Source of the DNA: Ruegeria atlantica
GTDB taxonomy: Bacteria; Pseudomonadota; Alphaproteobacteria; Rhodobacterales; Rhodobacteraceae
DNA: 64,000 bases
NCBI RefSeq assembly: GCF_013032005.1
Contig: NZ_WQBE01000001.1
Location: 806,001-870,000, forward strand
Direction of reading: 5' to 3'
Both the position numbers and the translations under genes were made by a program. Shown in pieces: positions 36,004 through 45,573 of the stretch; the first letter of the stretch is position 1; each line of letters begins with the position of its first letter. Under the pieces are notes generated by a model. That model ran no database searches, was not told the origin of the DNA, and was given only the letters and a program-made list of their open reading frames with translations.

Positions 36004-37422
36004 CTATGTCCCACAGAACGTCGCGTGGACCACTTCGCTTTCGGTCGGCGGATGTGTCAGGTCGGTTGCGTCGGGTTGATCCTCATAGGCGCGGGCAAGC
36101 ACCGCATTTAACCGATGGAACGGGGCAAAATCGCCTTGGACAGCAGCCTGTATCATCTGCTCGACCCGGTGGTTGCGCGGGATAAAGGCCGGGTTGGCGG
36201 CGTTCATCACCGTCTGCGGGTCATTTTCACGGGCCAACCGCGTCTGCCAGCCGTCGGCCCATTCATCATAAGCTTCGGGGTTCACGAACTGATCGCGGGC
36301 CTTGTCACTGCCCAGCGCACGGAACGTATTGGTGAAATCGGCACTGTTATGCGCCATCCGGGTCAGCAGATCGGTGATCAACGCCTCGTCGCCCTTATCC
36401 TCGGTCGTCAAACCGATCTTGGCGCGGAAGCGGGCCAGCCATTCCTGTTGGATCAGTCCCGGCATTGCATGCACGATCTCAGTGGCCTCTTGAACGGCGG
36501 CTTCGGGGTCCTCGACCTGCTGAATCAAAGAGGTCGCCAATTGCGCCAGGTTCCACACGGCGATGTCCGGCTGATTGGAATAGGCATATCGTCCCATCCG
36601 GTCGATTGAACTGAAGACCGTATTCGGGTGATAGATGTCCATGAAGGCGCAAGGTCCATAGTCGATGGTCTCACCAGCGATCGAGAAATTGTCGGTGTTC
36701 ATCACCCCGTGGATAAACCCGACGCTCATCCATTGCGCAATCAGCCGCGCCTGCGCGTCCCGGACCGCGCGCAGCAGGCCCATTGGACCTTCGGCCTGCG
36801 GATAGTGTCGGGCGCTGGCGTATTCGGTCAGCCGCTTCAAGCTGTCGACCTGCCGTCGTGCGGCAAACACCTGAAACGTCCCCACGCGCAGATGGCTTTG
36901 CGCAACGCGGGTCAGCACCGCGCCCGGCATCGGGCCTTCGCGCAAGACGATCTCTCCTGTCTCAACTGCAGCCAGCGCACGGGTGGTCGGGATGCCCAGC
37001 GCGTGCATCGCCTCGGATACCACGTATTCGCGCAGAACTGGCCCAAGCCACGCACGGCCATCGCCCTGGCGGCTGAACGGGGTTTGTCCCGAGCCCTTCA
37101 ACTGAATATCCCGCCGCACGCCGTCTGTTCCGATCGTCTCACCCAGCAATACCGCACGCCCATCGCCGAGCTGCGGGTTGTAGGTGCCGAACTGATGGCC
37201 GGAATAAAGCTGAGCAATCGGCTCGGCCCCTTCAGGCAGGGCATTCCCGGCGAAAACCTCGGCCATTTCCTGTACATCGCCCGGAGTAACCCCCAGAACG
37301 CGGGCCAGATCTTCATTAAACGCAATCAAACGCGGAGCGCGCACCGGCACCGGCACTTGCCGGGCGAAAAAAGTTTTGGGAAGACGGGCATAGCTGTTGT
37401 CAAACGGGATATTCAAGGTCAT
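36004..37422 (-). CDS. selO: SelO / YdiU family protein adenylyltransferase
   Basis: A pseudokinase of 472 residues that transfers AMP from ATP to proteins; in other bacteria it protects against oxidative stress. Visible are [16 protein letters not shown] at the start, the [23 protein letters not shown] block, [17 protein letters not shown] (kinase-like Lys/Gly loop), [24 protein letters not shown] (catalytic Asp region), and the CGT C-terminus of the family. The start at 37422 gives the standard N-terminus; the frame upstream of it is not needed. It is divergent from the DUF985 gene (87-base spacer). Confidence 0.93.
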   Translation of the reverse strand: MTLNIPFDNSYARLPKTFFARQVPVPVRAPRLIAFNEDLARVLGVTPGDVQEMAEVFAGNALPEGAEPIAQLYSGHQFGTYNPQLGDGRAVLLGETIGTDGVRRDIQLKGSGQTPFSRQGDGRAWLGPVLREYVVSEAMHALGIPTTRALAAVETGEIVLREGPMPGAVLTRVAQSHLRVGTFQVFAARRQVDSLKRLTEYASARHYPQAEGPMGLLRAVRDAQARLIAQWMSVGFIHGVMNTDNFSIAGETIDYGPCAFMDIYHPNTVFSSIDRMGRYAYSNQPDIAVWNLAQLATSLIQQVEDPEAAVQEATEIVHAMPGLIQQEWLARFRAKIGLTTEDKGDEALITDLLTRMAHNSADFTNTFRALGSDKARDQFVNPEAYDEWADGWQTRLARENDPQTVMNAANPAFIPRNHRVEQMIQAAVQGDFAPFHRLNAVLARAYEDQPDATDLTHPPTESEVVHATFCGT

Positions 37423-37509
37423 GCGGCAAACATATGGTGGATACACGTAAATACCATAGCGGATCGCACGCCTGCGTGCATAATCACCACAACCAAGCAA
37501 GAGGCCCTA

Positions 37510-37929
37510 ATGACCGCGCAAGAGATCATCGACCACCTTCAGTTGCAGCGCCACCCCGAGGGCGGTTGGTTCCGCGAAACTTGGCGGGCCGATAACGAAG
37601 GCCGCGCCACCGGCACATGCATCTATTTCCTGTTGCAGGCTGGCGAACACAGCCACTGGCACCGCGTCGATGCGACCGAAATCTGGCTGTATCACGCCGG
37701 TGCGCCACTGACCCTGTCCCTCAGCGCTACCGATGACGGCCCTGCCAACGATCACCTGCTGACCCCCGACCTGACCAAAGGCGCGCCACAATTGATCGTA
37801 CCCACGAACCACTGGCAATCAGCGCAGTCGACTGGAGAGTACACTCTGGTCAGTTGCACCGTCTCACCCGGGTTCGAATTCGACGGCTTTGTGTTGGCCG
37901 CGCCGGAATTCGATATCGCGCGCGGGTAA
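37510..37929 (+). CDS. DUF985 cupin protein
   Basis: A 139-residue cupin of the DUF985 family. The typical start EIIDHLQLQRHPEGGWFRETWR is present, then TGTCIYFLLQAGEHSHWHRVDATEIWLYHAGAPL with HSHWH as probable metal ligands, and a C-terminal YTLVSCTVSPGFEFDGFVLA. Function is not established. The ATG at 37510 has AAGAGG seven bases upstream. It sits 3 bases before the GTG of the desaturase at 37933, so the two are coupled. Confidence 0.87.
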   Translation: MTAQEIIDHLQLQRHPEGGWFRETWRADNEGRATGTCIYFLLQAGEHSHWHRVDATEIWLYHAGAPLTLSLSATDDGPANDHLLTPDLTKGAPQLIVPTNHWQSAQSTGEYTLVSCTVSPGFEFDGFVLAAPEFDIARG

Positions 37930-37932
37930 ACC

Positions 37933-38820
37933 GTGGACCACCGCGCGCTCATAGCGTCGATCCCGCCCGAGGCGAAAGAAAGGCTTCAGCTCCGATCTGA
38001 CGCCGCTGGGCTGAAGCATTTGGCGGCGTATGGCATAGTACTGGCGGGCACCTCGGCCTGTATCGCATTGCGGGTGCCGCTTTGGCCTCTGTTTATCCTT
38101 CCCCAAGGCATCCTTCTGGTTTTCCTGTTTACGCTCAGTCACGAGTGTACGCACAAGACACCGTTTCGCAGTGGCTGGTTGAACGATGTCATCGGGCATC
38201 TGGTTTCGATCCCTATCGCCCTGCCCTTTACGTGGTTTCGGTATTTCCATCTGGCCCATCACAAATGGACCAACCACCCGGAAAAAGACCCGGAGCTGGG
38301 TGGCAAACCACGACCCGGGAATTGGCGGGACCTGCTGATTTACCTAAGCGGATGGCCGTATTGGAGCGGGATGGCAAAGGTTCTGATGCAAAACGCTTTT
38401 GGCCGGATCGACGCGCCCTACCTGCCTGCCCGCCAACACCGCGCCATGCGTATTGAGGCGCGGCTATTGCTGGTTCTCTACGTCCTTGTCGGTCTCAGCC
38501 TGCTCTATTCTTCAGTATTGTTCTGGCTATGGATTCTACCGGTGCTGATCGCGCAACCCTTCTTGCGCCTCTATCTATTAGCCGAACATGGCCTCTGCCC
38601 CTCAGTCGCCAATATGCTCGAGAACTCTCGCACCACTTTCACCAACCGCATCGTCCGGTTTCTGGCCTGGAATATGCCCTACCACGCCGAGCACCATGCG
38701 TTTCCCAACGTGCCGTTCCATCAATTGCCCGCGCTGCACGATTGGACCCGGGCACATTTGAAATCGACTTCTGAGGGGTATTCCGATTTTTCACTGGATT
38801 ACATGAAATCCCTGAAGTGA
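37933..38820 (+). CDS. Membrane fatty acid desaturase/hydroxylase
   Basis: A di-iron membrane enzyme of 295 residues. The histidine motifs are HECTHKTPF (near 70), HLAHHKWTNH (near 105) and HAEHHAFPNVPFH (near 255), which fit fatty-acid hydroxylases and beta-carotene ketolase-type desaturases. Strong hydrophobic segments flank them. Starts with GTG three bases after the DUF985 stop. It differs from the desaturase at 5113-5997 in histidine-box spacing and is probably not a recent copy. Substrate unknown: a lipid acyl chain or a carotenoid. Confidence 0.85.
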   Translation: MDHRALIASIPPEAKERLQLRSDAAGLKHLAAYGIVLAGTSACIALRVPLWPLFILPQGILLVFLFTLSHECTHKTPFRSGWLNDVIGHLVSIPIALPFTWFRYFHLAHHKWTNHPEKDPELGGKPRPGNWRDLLIYLSGWPYWSGMAKVLMQNAFGRIDAPYLPARQHRAMRIEARLLLVLYVLVGLSLLYSSVLFWLWILPVLIAQPFLRLYLLAEHGLCPSVANMLENSRTTFTNRIVRFLAWNMPYHAEHHAFPNVPFHQLPALHDWTRAHLKSTSEGYSDFSLDYMKSLK

Positions 38821-38874
38821 AAATCCGTCGTCCAGTGACCCTGTGACCTCCGACAAAAAAGCTGGTCAAAGTCA

Positions 38875-38904
38875 CCCCCTATCCAACCGTTTAATTGGAT
38901 GGGG
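38875..38904 (-). other. Hairpin at the 3' end of the DMSP lyase gene
   Basis: CCCC, T, ATCCAA (38876-38886) pairs with TTGGAT and GGGG (38895-38904) except for one extra base; the loop holds the stop codon. A T run on the leftward strand follows about 10 bases later, so it may be a weak terminator. Confidence 0.35.
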
Positions 38905-39535
38905 TCAGGACAGGAGGCGTATCGAAACGGTTGCGCCAGGCCACAAGGCACAATATCGGATCGTCCTGCGTTTCCATTGCATGCGGCTGATTGCTTTCGT
39001 GATACACAGTGCCGCCTTCGCCGAGGTTTTCACTCGGACAGCCCTCGCGATTGAACACGCCAGTTCCTGAAATCACCATGTACATTTCTTCTGCTGGATG
39101 ATGATGCCACGGATAGTAAAGCTGAGGCGGCATGTGAACAATCCAAAGCCAGAGTTTGTTCGATAAGAACGGCCCTCCTGCTCCGACGATGGAATAACAT
39201 CCAAAATTATTCAGGAAACAATCGCCGATATCTGTGTATTTGTAGGTCTCTCGCCAAACCGCGTAAGGTGCTGCGTTTACGATCGCATCCTGCAGGCGAG
39301 CATAGGTTTGTGATACCAGCCCCGCCTCCTGCCGCAACACGTCGCCACACGGGAGATGATATGGCTCAATCTCCTGCCTTTGAATGTCATCTGGAAACGG
39401 TGCGAACGACGTCATCTGGGGATGGCTGACATATGCATCCCGAGCTTGTTGCAGTAGATTCTGGTAGACGCCTTCTTTGCTCATAAAGAGCGAGGATAAC
39501 CAGTTTTCAGACTTGGGTTTGTCTGCATGCGACAT
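38891..39535 (-). CDS. dddL: Probable DMSP lyase, cupin family (DddL/DddQ type)
   Basis: Cleaves dimethylsulfoniopropionate, an algal osmolyte, into dimethyl sulfide and acrylate. The 214-residue protein has the cupin DMSP lyase layout: WRETYKYTDIGDCFLNNFGCY, then the metal motif LYYPWHHHPAEEMYMV (His 144-146, Glu 150) and the second motif VYHESNQPHAMET (His 185). The WRETYKxTDIG block and the HHHPAEEMY motif recall DddL of roseobacters more than DddQ. The start at 39535 is chosen; 39577 is also possible. The stop lies in a hairpin (38875-38904). The enzyme call is likely; substrate needs testing. Confidence 0.75.
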   Translation of the reverse strand: MSHADKPKSENWLSSLFMSKEGVYQNLLQQARDAYVSHPQMTSFAPFPDDIQRQEIEPYHLPCGDVLRQEAGLVSQTYARLQDAIVNAAPYAVWRETYKYTDIGDCFLNNFGCYSIVGAGGPFLSNKLWLWIVHMPPQLYYPWHHHPAEEMYMVISGTGVFNREGCPSENLGEGGTVYHESNQPHAMETQDDPILCLVAWRNRFDTPPVLTPSN

Positions 39536-39600
39536 CGAATGCAAATTTTGCTGCCGAGCGACACGAAAGCCTATCATCTGAGGTTCCAGCCAAATTCCCT

Positions 39601-40728
39601 TCAGCCAGCAGCACCCATCGAAACCGTACTGACAACTCCTCCCCCGACAAGAGCTTTAACCCCAGTTGTTCCAGGGCATGATGTCGGCAACCCACGTGCC
39701 ACGCGTACTGCGAGATAGGCGAAGGCCTGTGCCTCGAGCATGTCGCCGTCCAACCCTACCGCTTCGACCGGCTCGACCGGGCAGTCCAGTGCGACGCGCA
39801 GCATCTCCATCAGCACCGGGTTATGCCGCCCGCCGCCAGTGACCAGAAGACGCGCAGGCGGTTTGGGGCAATGTTCCATCCCCTGCAGCACGCCCGCCGC
39901 ACACATGCCGGTCAGTGTGGCCACCGCGTCGGCGTCGTTTAGCTCCTGAACCAACCGGATCATCTCGGCAAAGTCGTTCCGGTCAAGAGACTTAGGGGGC
40001 ATTCGGGTAAAGTAAGGCTCAGCCAGAAACAGTTCGAGCGCGCCCATCTCGACCGTGCCGCCACGCGCAACCGCACCATCGCGGTCCATCGGCAGGCCCA
40101 GACGCGCCTGCATCAGGTCATCAACGGGTGCATTGGCGGGACCGGTGTCAAAGGCCAGCAGAGCTCCGGGCGCTTCCGGGCCGTCAAAGCCGGGGTCCAC
40201 ATAAGTCAGGTTTCCCACCCCGCCGAGGTTCAAAAAACACAGCGGTTGGGTCGCCCCGATCCATTTAGCGCAGGCAAAGTGAAAGAATGGTGCTAGGGGC
40301 GCACCTTCCCCCCCCATCGCCACGTCGTCACTGCGGAAATCCCAGACGACCGGCACGCCTAAAGCCTGCGCCAACCCCTTGCCGTCGCCCACTTGTAACG
40401 TACCCCGCCCATGTGGTTCGTGCGCCAGAGTCTGCCCGTGAAAGCCGATCAGATCGATCTCTTCAAATTCCGAGAGCGCCTCGGCGTGCGCAATGGTAAC
40501 CAGCTCAGCCGCCTTGTCCACGTCCGGGCCGTGCCATTGACCCAGCGCCGCGCGCAGATCGCTGCGCTCGGCCTCGGTATAGGCGCGATAGCCGCTTGGG
40601 CCAAAACCGATGATGTGATGCCCATCGGTTTCCACCACCGCAGCATCCACACCGTCCAGCGACGTGCCAGACATTGCACCCAGGGCTTTGATCGGCCCGC
40701 CTTTCCTGATGGCCCGGTTCACGCTCAC
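39601..40728 (-). CDS. anmK: Anhydro-N-acetylmuramic acid kinase
   Basis: Converts anhydro-N-acetylmuramic acid from wall recycling to N-acetylmuramic acid 6-phosphate. The 375-residue enzyme has the AnmK motifs: [16 protein letters not shown] at the N-terminus, [40 protein letters not shown] and [17 protein letters not shown]. Starts with GTG at 40728, since no better start fits before the MSGTSLDG block. With nagZ at 56447-57454 it belongs to the muropeptide recycling route, though the two are apart. It is divergent from the MFS gene. Confidence 0.92.
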   Translation of the reverse strand: MSVNRAIRKGGPIKALGAMSGTSLDGVDAAVVETDGHHIIGFGPSGYRAYTEAERSDLRAALGQWHGPDVDKAAELVTIAHAEALSEFEEIDLIGFHGQTLAHEPHGRGTLQVGDGKGLAQALGVPVVWDFRSDDVAMGGEGAPLAPFFHFACAKWIGATQPLCFLNLGGVGNLTYVDPGFDGPEAPGALLAFDTGPANAPVDDLMQARLGLPMDRDGAVARGGTVEMGALELFLAEPYFTRMPPKSLDRNDFAEMIRLVQELNDADAVATLTGMCAAGVLQGMEHCPKPPARLLVTGGGRHNPVLMEMLRVALDCPVEPVEAVGLDGDMLEAQAFAYLAVRVARGLPTSCPGTTGVKALVGGGVVSTVSMGAAG

Positions 40729-40917
40729 CTCATTTATCTTGTTTTATGGCGCTCAACCTGCCTGTTCATCGCCCCACTAGGCAAGTCACATCACGCGGTC
40801 CACGTGCTTTTTTGCTACAACCTGCGCGCCTGCAACCACAACACGAGCGACGGGACGGTTGCACCGGCGCACGGCCTGAGTAAGCATTGCGACCAACTGC
40901 ACCCCAAACGGACGACC

Positions 40918-42183
40918 ATGACGGACACACAGACACCCAACCAGCCCGCGCAGAGACGCAATTACCAGCTTATCTTTTGGTCAGGGTCACTGGCCACAAT
41001 TGGCGGGCAGCTGGTGAACCCCAATCTGGTGCTGCCCTTCCTGTATCTGGCCTTGGGGGCGCCTACGTTTTTCGCGGGCCTTTTGCTGCCCTTCGTGACC
41101 GGATCGCGCCTGATTGCCGAGATTTTCATGTCTCCGTTCATCAATCGGGTGACCCGCGCGAAACTGGCGGTTTACGTACCCAACATCCTGACGGCCGCCA
41201 TTCTGTCGGTCGTGGCATTGTTCGCAACAAACCTTCCCAATCTTTTGATTGTGTTACTATTTCTGACAACCGCGGTTGTAATGGGACTGTGCCAAGGGAT
41301 CACCAGTCTGGGCACCAGCCAAATCTATGGCATCTCGGTGCCCGAGGCGAAACGAAATCGGATGGTGTTTGCACAGGCCACAATCTCAGGCATTCTGGCC
41401 ATTCTTGTGGTCTGGGTGACGCGCGATCTGCTGGCCTCGGATGAACCAATGCAGCGCCACATCGTCGTCCTGTGGTGCGGCGTCGTCGCCATGTTCGCCG
41501 CCGGCGTCAGCTTTGCCGGTGTCCGGCTGCTGGAACAAGAGCAAGCCCGTGCCCCCGCACCCAAAAGCAAACCCAAACCGTTGGCTGAGTTGGTGACCGG
41601 TTTCAAAACCGGCATGGCTTATTCGTGGTATCGCAAGTTTCTTACGACGCGTCTGATCTTTGTCTCGGTTGAGCTGGCCATGCCGTTTTACACGATCCAC
41701 GCTGCGACCTTTCACGTGGGCACCAAACACTCACTCAGCTATTTCGTGATGGCCGCCAGTCTTGGTATGGTGCTGGGCTCGATCCTGTGGGGTTGGCTCA
41801 GCGGTCGGATCTCGGTCAAGCCGGTGATGTGGCTGGGGTGCTTGGTCTCGGCAGTTTCAGCCATACTGGCGCTGGCCTTCACATTCCTTGGCTATGCGCA
41901 GAACGTCTGGGTTTATGCGCTGGTCATCCTGCTGCTGTCACTGGGCGGGAATGGCGTCATTTATGGCCGCTATCTCTATATCATTGAAAAGACATCGGAA
42001 CAGGAGCGTCCCTACCTGGTCGCCCTTGGCGATGTTAGTGCCGGACTGATCGGCATGGTCTTTGCTGCGATCCTGGGCGCGGTGGCACATCTGCACGATC
42101 CAATCACCCCGATCTTTGCACTGGCCGCGCTGAACCTGATCGCAATGCTCTATGCGTTGCGCCTGCCTCCGGTCAAAAGCTGA
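40918..42183 (+). CDS. Major facilitator superfamily permease
   Basis: A 421-residue inner-membrane protein with about twelve helices. Membrane segments begin at [23 protein letters not shown] and continue to [16 protein letters not shown]; a charged central loop ([22 protein letters not shown]) separates the two six-helix halves, as in the MFS. The substrate is unknown. The ATG at 40918 is chosen; an open frame extends far upstream but opposes anmK and is not coding. The spacer to anmK (189 bases) must hold both promoters. tyrS follows after 92 bases. Confidence 0.85.
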   Translation: MTDTQTPNQPAQRRNYQLIFWSGSLATIGGQLVNPNLVLPFLYLALGAPTFFAGLLLPFVTGSRLIAEIFMSPFINRVTRAKLAVYVPNILTAAILSVVALFATNLPNLLIVLLFLTTAVVMGLCQGITSLGTSQIYGISVPEAKRNRMVFAQATISGILAILVVWVTRDLLASDEPMQRHIVVLWCGVVAMFAAGVSFAGVRLLEQEQARAPAPKSKPKPLAELVTGFKTGMAYSWYRKFLTTRLIFVSVELAMPFYTIHAATFHVGTKHSLSYFVMAASLGMVLGSILWGWLSGRISVKPVMWLGCLVSAVSAILALAFTFLGYAQNVWVYALVILLLSLGGNGVIYGRYLYIIEKTSEQERPYLVALGDVSAGLIGMVFAAILGAVAHLHDPITPIFALAALNLIAMLYALRLPPVKS

Positions 42184-42275
42184 CACTGCCCACGTTTTTC
42201 TTGGAAATGGTGGCTTTTCCTTGCCCAAAGCGACGCCTATACAGTGCCCCGCAACATCAACCCAAAGGGCACGAT

Positions 42276-43523
42276 ATGACCTACCACCCCAAATCGGATT
42301 TCATCGCCACGATGATCGAGCGCGGCTTTCTCGCCGACTGCACCGATTATCAGGGCCTTGACGAAGCGCTGATCAGTGGGTGCAAGCCGGCCTATATCGG
42401 CTTTGATGCGACGGCAAAATCGTTGCATGTGGGCAGCCTGATCCAAATCATGATGCTGCGCTGGTTCCAGAAAACCGGCCATCAGCCGATCACCCTAATG
42501 GGCGGCGGCACCACCAAGGTGGGCGATCCGTCGTTCCGCGCGGATGAACGTCCCCTGTTGGGGCCCGAACAGATCGACGAAAACATCGCGGGCATCAAAA
42601 AGGTGTTCTCGGCCTATATCGACTATGACAGTGACGCCGAAAACAAAGCTCTGATGCTGAACAATGCCGAGTGGCTGGACGACCTGAACTACCTCGATTT
42701 CCTGCGGGACATCGGGCGGCACTTCTCGGTCAACCGCATGCTTTCGTTTGAGTCCGTGAAATCGCGGCTGGATCGAGAACAATCGCTCAGCTTCCTCGAA
42801 TTCAACTACATGATCCTGCAGGCTTATGATTTCCTTGAGCTGAACCGCCGCTATGGCTGCGTTCTGCAGATGGGCGGCTCGGATCAGTGGGGCAATATCG
42901 TCAATGGGATCGACCTGACCCGCCGCGTGCTGGATCACGAGATTTACGGTCTGACCTCGCCCCTGTTGACCACCAGCGACGGCAAGAAGATGGGCAAATC
43001 TCAGGACGGAGCGGTATGGCTGAACGCCGAGATGCGCTCGCCCTACGAATTCTGGCAGTTCTGGCGCAACACCACCGATGCGGATGTCGGGCGGTTCCTG
43101 AAGCTCTACACCGAAATGCCGGTGGATGAGTGCGACCGTCTGGGCGCCCTGCAAGGGTCCGAAATCAATGAGGCCAAGATCCGTCTTGCCAACGAGGTGA
43201 CCACCCTTGCCCACGGTGCTTTAGCCGCTGCGACTGCCGAGGCCACCGCACGCGAAGTGTTTGAGAGAGGGGGCGTTGGGGATGACCTGCCGACCGTGAT
43301 CGTCGGCGAGGGCACCCTCCCAATCTCGATCGTGCAATTGTTCGTCATTTCCGGTCTCGCGAAGTCGGGCAAAGAGGCCAAACGCCTGATTGCTGAAAAC
43401 GGCGCCAAAGTGGACGATGCCCCTTTGACGGATGCGGGCCTGATGATCGACGCAGGCGCTCTGTCCTCACCCGTCAAATTGAGCGCGGGCAAGAAGCGGC
43501 ACGCCTTGGTCCGGCTGGCCTAA
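42276..43523 (+). CDS. tyrS: Tyrosyl-tRNA synthetase
   Basis: Charges tRNA-Tyr. The 415-residue class I synthetase has the HIGH-like motif [14 protein letters not shown] near residue 45, the KMSKS-like [12 protein letters not shown], the tyrosine-binding [14 protein letters not shown], and a C-terminal S4 RNA-binding domain ([23 protein letters not shown]). The ATG at 42276 gives the standard start. A strong terminator follows the stop. The neighbours are unrelated. Confidence 0.95.
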   Translation: MTYHPKSDFIATMIERGFLADCTDYQGLDEALISGCKPAYIGFDATAKSLHVGSLIQIMMLRWFQKTGHQPITLMGGGTTKVGDPSFRADERPLLGPEQIDENIAGIKKVFSAYIDYDSDAENKALMLNNAEWLDDLNYLDFLRDIGRHFSVNRMLSFESVKSRLDREQSLSFLEFNYMILQAYDFLELNRRYGCVLQMGGSDQWGNIVNGIDLTRRVLDHEIYGLTSPLLTTSDGKKMGKSQDGAVWLNAEMRSPYEFWQFWRNTTDADVGRFLKLYTEMPVDECDRLGALQGSEINEAKIRLANEVTTLAHGALAAATAEATAREVFERGGVGDDLPTVIVGEGTLPISIVQLFVISGLAKSGKEAKRLIAENGAKVDDAPLTDAGLMIDAGALSSPVKLSAGKKRHALVRLA

Positions 43524-43540
43524 ACTGTTCCAACACGGCT

Positions 43541-43572
43541 AACGGCCACCCAATTGGGTGGCCGTTTTCGTT
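43541..43572 (+). terminator. Rho-independent terminator of tyrS
   Basis: The palindrome AACGGCCACCCAA (43541-43553) and TTGGGTGGCCGTT (43554-43566) is perfect, with 13-base arms, and is followed by TTCGTTT. This is a strong terminator for tyrS and may also work for the convergent glycine-rich gene. Confidence 0.9.
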
Positions 43573-43603
43573 TGAGGCGCTGACGCGCAGGTGGCAAACG
43601 GGC

Positions 43604-43760
43604 TTAGCGTTTTCCATCCTTGCCGCCGCCTTTTCCGTCGCCGTGGCCGCCCTTGCCACCGCCATGGCCTCCTTTGCCGCCGCCTTTACCGTCGCCGTGG
43701 CCGCCTTTGCCACCGCCATGGCCGCCTTTACCGTCACCGTTGCCGCCTTTGCCTCCGCCG
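43604..43760 (-). repeat. Repeat block C: Gly/His/Lys tail
   Basis: The DNA coding the C-terminus is built of variants of short units giving GGHGDGKGGGK and GGHGGGK. It is GC-rich and internally similar, so slipped-strand length changes are likely. Confidence 0.6.
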
Positions 43761-44599
43761 TGACCGCCGCCATTGCTGCCCCCATTGCCGTGACCACCGC
43801 CGCCATTGCCATTGCCGTTATTGCCGCCACCGTTTCCGGTGCCGGGGCCAGAGCCGCCGTTATTGCCACCGCCGTTGCCGGAATTCCCGTTGTTTCCGTT
43901 ACCATTACCGGGGCCGCCGTTGTTGCCACCGTTGCCGCCGCCGTTGTTGCCGCCGTTGCCACCACCGTTGTTGCCGCCATTGCCGCCGCCGTTGTTGCCG
44001 CCATTGCCGCCGCCGTTGTTGCCGCCATTGCCGCCGCCGTTGTTGCCGCCGTTGCCGCCGCCACCGCCGTTGCCTGGGTCACCGCCGCCGTCACCGGGAT
44101 CACCACCACCGTCGCCGGGATCACCGCCACCATCACCGGGATCACCGCCACCATCACCGGGGTCGCCGCCACCGTCACCGGGGCCACCGCCGCCGTTGCC
44201 GGGGTTACCACCTTCGCCTCCGCCGCCAGACCCGGAACCGCCTCCGTTATCTGAATCAAGACCGGCAAACTGATCATTTCCCCGCGCCTCGCCTGGATTT
44301 CCCGATGCACCAATCGAACCCGTTGGTTGGTCGGTCAACAACGAAGCCAATCCTGGGCATTGCGCCGTTGTGTTGCGCAATGTGGTCGCGAAATCCGATC
44401 GTTGTTGCAGGCGTTCCAGAAAGCTGGGTGTCACCTGCTGACAATCACACAGCGCCTGATAATCCTCCCGATTTGCAGCATCCCGGGCGGTCTTCCAGTT
44501 GCACACCTCTGGCGCAGCTGCGGCGCTGCTTACCGCCATCACAGTCAGAAAAGGTGCTGTTACCAGCACAGGAATTCCGACTTTCAAACTCTTACGCAT
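43604..44599 (-). CDS. Exported glycine-rich tandem-repeat protein
   Basis: A 331-residue exported protein that I cannot assign to a family. Signal peptide about 1-29 (VLVTAPFLTVMAVSSAAAA), then a short globular part with Cys at about 33, 51, 53 and 81 (VCNWKTARD, ALCDCQQ, AQCPGLAS) that could form two disulfides. From about residue 115 the chain is nearly pure Gly/Asn/Asp: first units of GGGDPGD (about 140-184), then units of GGNNGGGN, then a Gly/His/Lys tail ending GGGKDGKR. The ATG at 44599 has AAGGAG upstream. It is convergent with tyrS. Repeat DNA makes assembly or frame errors possible. Confidence 0.85.
   Translation of the reverse strand: MRKSLKVGIPVLVTAPFLTVMAVSSAAAAPEVCNWKTARDAANREDYQALCDCQQVTPSFLERLQQRSDFATTLRNTTAQCPGLASLLTDQPTGSIGASGNPGEARGNDQFAGLDSDNGGGSGSGGGGEGGNPGNGGGGPGDGGGDPGDGGGDPGDGGGDPGDGGGDPGDGGGDPGNGGGGGNGGNNGGGNGGNNGGGNGGNNGGGNGGNNGGGNGGNNGGGNGGNNGGPGNGNGNNGNSGNGGGNNGGSGPGTGNGGGNNGNGNGGGGHGNGGSNGGGHGGGKGGNGDGKGGHGGGKGGHGDGKGGGKGGHGGGKGGHGDGKGGGKDGKR
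43915..44067 (-). repeat. Repeat block B: GGNNGGGN units
   Basis: A tandem array of about six near-identical 24-base units; on the plus strand each reads as variants of CCGCCGTTGTTGCCGCC followed by A or G changes. It encodes GGNNGGGN. The block boundaries are approximate. Confidence 0.7.
44070..44185 (-). repeat. Repeat block A: GGGDPGD units
   Basis: Five to six 21-base units with small base changes encode GGGDPGD. The changes are mostly silent, suggesting that the peptide pattern is under selection. Confidence 0.65.
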
Positions 44600-44771
44600 A
44601 ACACTTGTCTCCTTGTTCCGCGCCCCCTCGACGCGTCAAATTGATAGGTACCGATGTGAGACTTGCGCATTAAGCGCAGTTAAAGTTCCTCTGAGAATCG
44701 CTTGAGAAACGGCATAAAACTTTGAAAAATCTCGTCCGAATTGTGGACATCACCTAAATCCTCAGATTAAC

Positions 44772-44785
44772 TGAACATACGTTCA
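44772..44785. promoter_or_regulatory. Inverted repeat TGAAC-N4-GTTCA before the SDR gene
   Basis: TGAAC (44772-44776) and GTTCA (44781-44785), four bases apart, lie 24 bases before the SDR start codon at 44809 and just ahead of the ribosome site GAGAGGAG. The form recalls TetR-family operators of fatty-acid genes (GAAAC-N4-GTTTC for PsrA), with different arms. A repressor binding here would block transcription or initiation. Confidence 0.45.
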
Positions 44786-44808
44786 TATCCTGAGAGGAGA
44801 CCTCCGCC

Positions 44809-45564
44809 ATGCAATTGTCCACCACATCCGCGATCATCACTGGCGGTGCTTCGGGGCTGGGCGAAGCAACCGCACGCCACTTTGCCGAGCGCGGCGCGCA
44901 GGTCACTATTCTGGACCGCGACGCCGTCCGTGGCACTCAGGTCGCGGAGGAAATCGGAGGGCATTTTGCTGAAACGGACGTGACGAACGAGGAATCCGCC
45001 GCCGCAGCGATCGATCAGGCGATGAACAATATGGGCCAGATCACGGCCGCCGTGAACTGCGCCGGAATCGCTTATGGCATCAAGACGGTGGGCAAAGACG
45101 GCCCCCACCCACTGGACGCCTTTCAACGCACCATCGACATCAATCTGGTGGGCACATTCAACGTCTCGCGCCTGGCTGCGGCTGAAATGGCAAAGAATGA
45201 CCCTGAGCCCGACGGCGCACGCGGTGTGATCATCAATACCGCATCGATCGCGGCCTTTGACGGGCAAAAAGGACAAGCGGCCTATGCGGCTTCAAAAGGT
45301 GGAGTGGTCGGGATGACCCTGCCGATGGCCCGCGATCTGGCCTCGACCGGGATACGGGTTATGGCCATCGCGCCCGGCATCTTCATGACCCCGATGCTGG
45401 CCGGCCTGCCCGAAGAGGTACAGCAGCAACTGGCCGCTGACGTCCCCAACCCGGCCCGTCTGGGTGATCCACGCGAATACGGACGACTGGCAGGGGTTAT
45501 CGTCGAGATGGGATACCTGAACGGAGAGGTCATCCGCATCGACGGTGCCCTGCGAATGCGCTAG
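44809..45564 (+). CDS. 3-hydroxyacyl-CoA dehydrogenase-type SDR (HSD17B10-like)
   Basis: A short-chain dehydrogenase of 251 residues. It has the NAD motif [16 protein letters not shown], the VNCAGIAYG strand and the catalytic [23 protein letters not shown] (Ser/Tyr/Lys). The long insert [28 protein letters not shown] is typical of the type II 3-hydroxyacyl-CoA dehydrogenases of fatty-acid and branched-chain oxidation. Ribosome site GAGAGGAG. A hexapeptide acetyltransferase follows after 9 bases, so the two are probably cotranscribed. Confidence 0.87.
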   Translation: MQLSTTSAIITGGASGLGEATARHFAERGAQVTILDRDAVRGTQVAEEIGGHFAETDVTNEESAAAAIDQAMNNMGQITAAVNCAGIAYGIKTVGKDGPHPLDAFQRTIDINLVGTFNVSRLAAAEMAKNDPEPDGARGVIINTASIAAFDGQKGQAAYAASKGGVVGMTLPMARDLASTGIRVMAIAPGIFMTPMLAGLPEEVQQQLAADVPNPARLGDPREYGRLAGVIVEMGYLNGEVIRIDGALRMR

Positions 45565-45573
45565 GTCAGTTTC

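Noticed and set aside
35852..36079. 75-codon plus-strand frame between the cupin and selO genes
   Set aside because: No ribosome site, no motif, and it overlaps the 3' end of selO in antisense.
36628..37509. Open frame running into the DUF985 gene from the selO region
   Set aside because: Only the part from 37510 has the DUF985 motif and a ribosome site; the rest is antisense of selO.
43604..44185. Repeat array considered as a CRISPR array
   Set aside because: Units are 21-24 bases without spacers, in frame with a coding gene; no cas genes are present.
43591..44601. Long plus-strand frames rich in Arg/His, Ala/Val and Pro across the glycine-rich gene
   Set aside because: The repetitive DNA leaves all frames open; only the minus-strand frame has a signal peptide and ribosome site.
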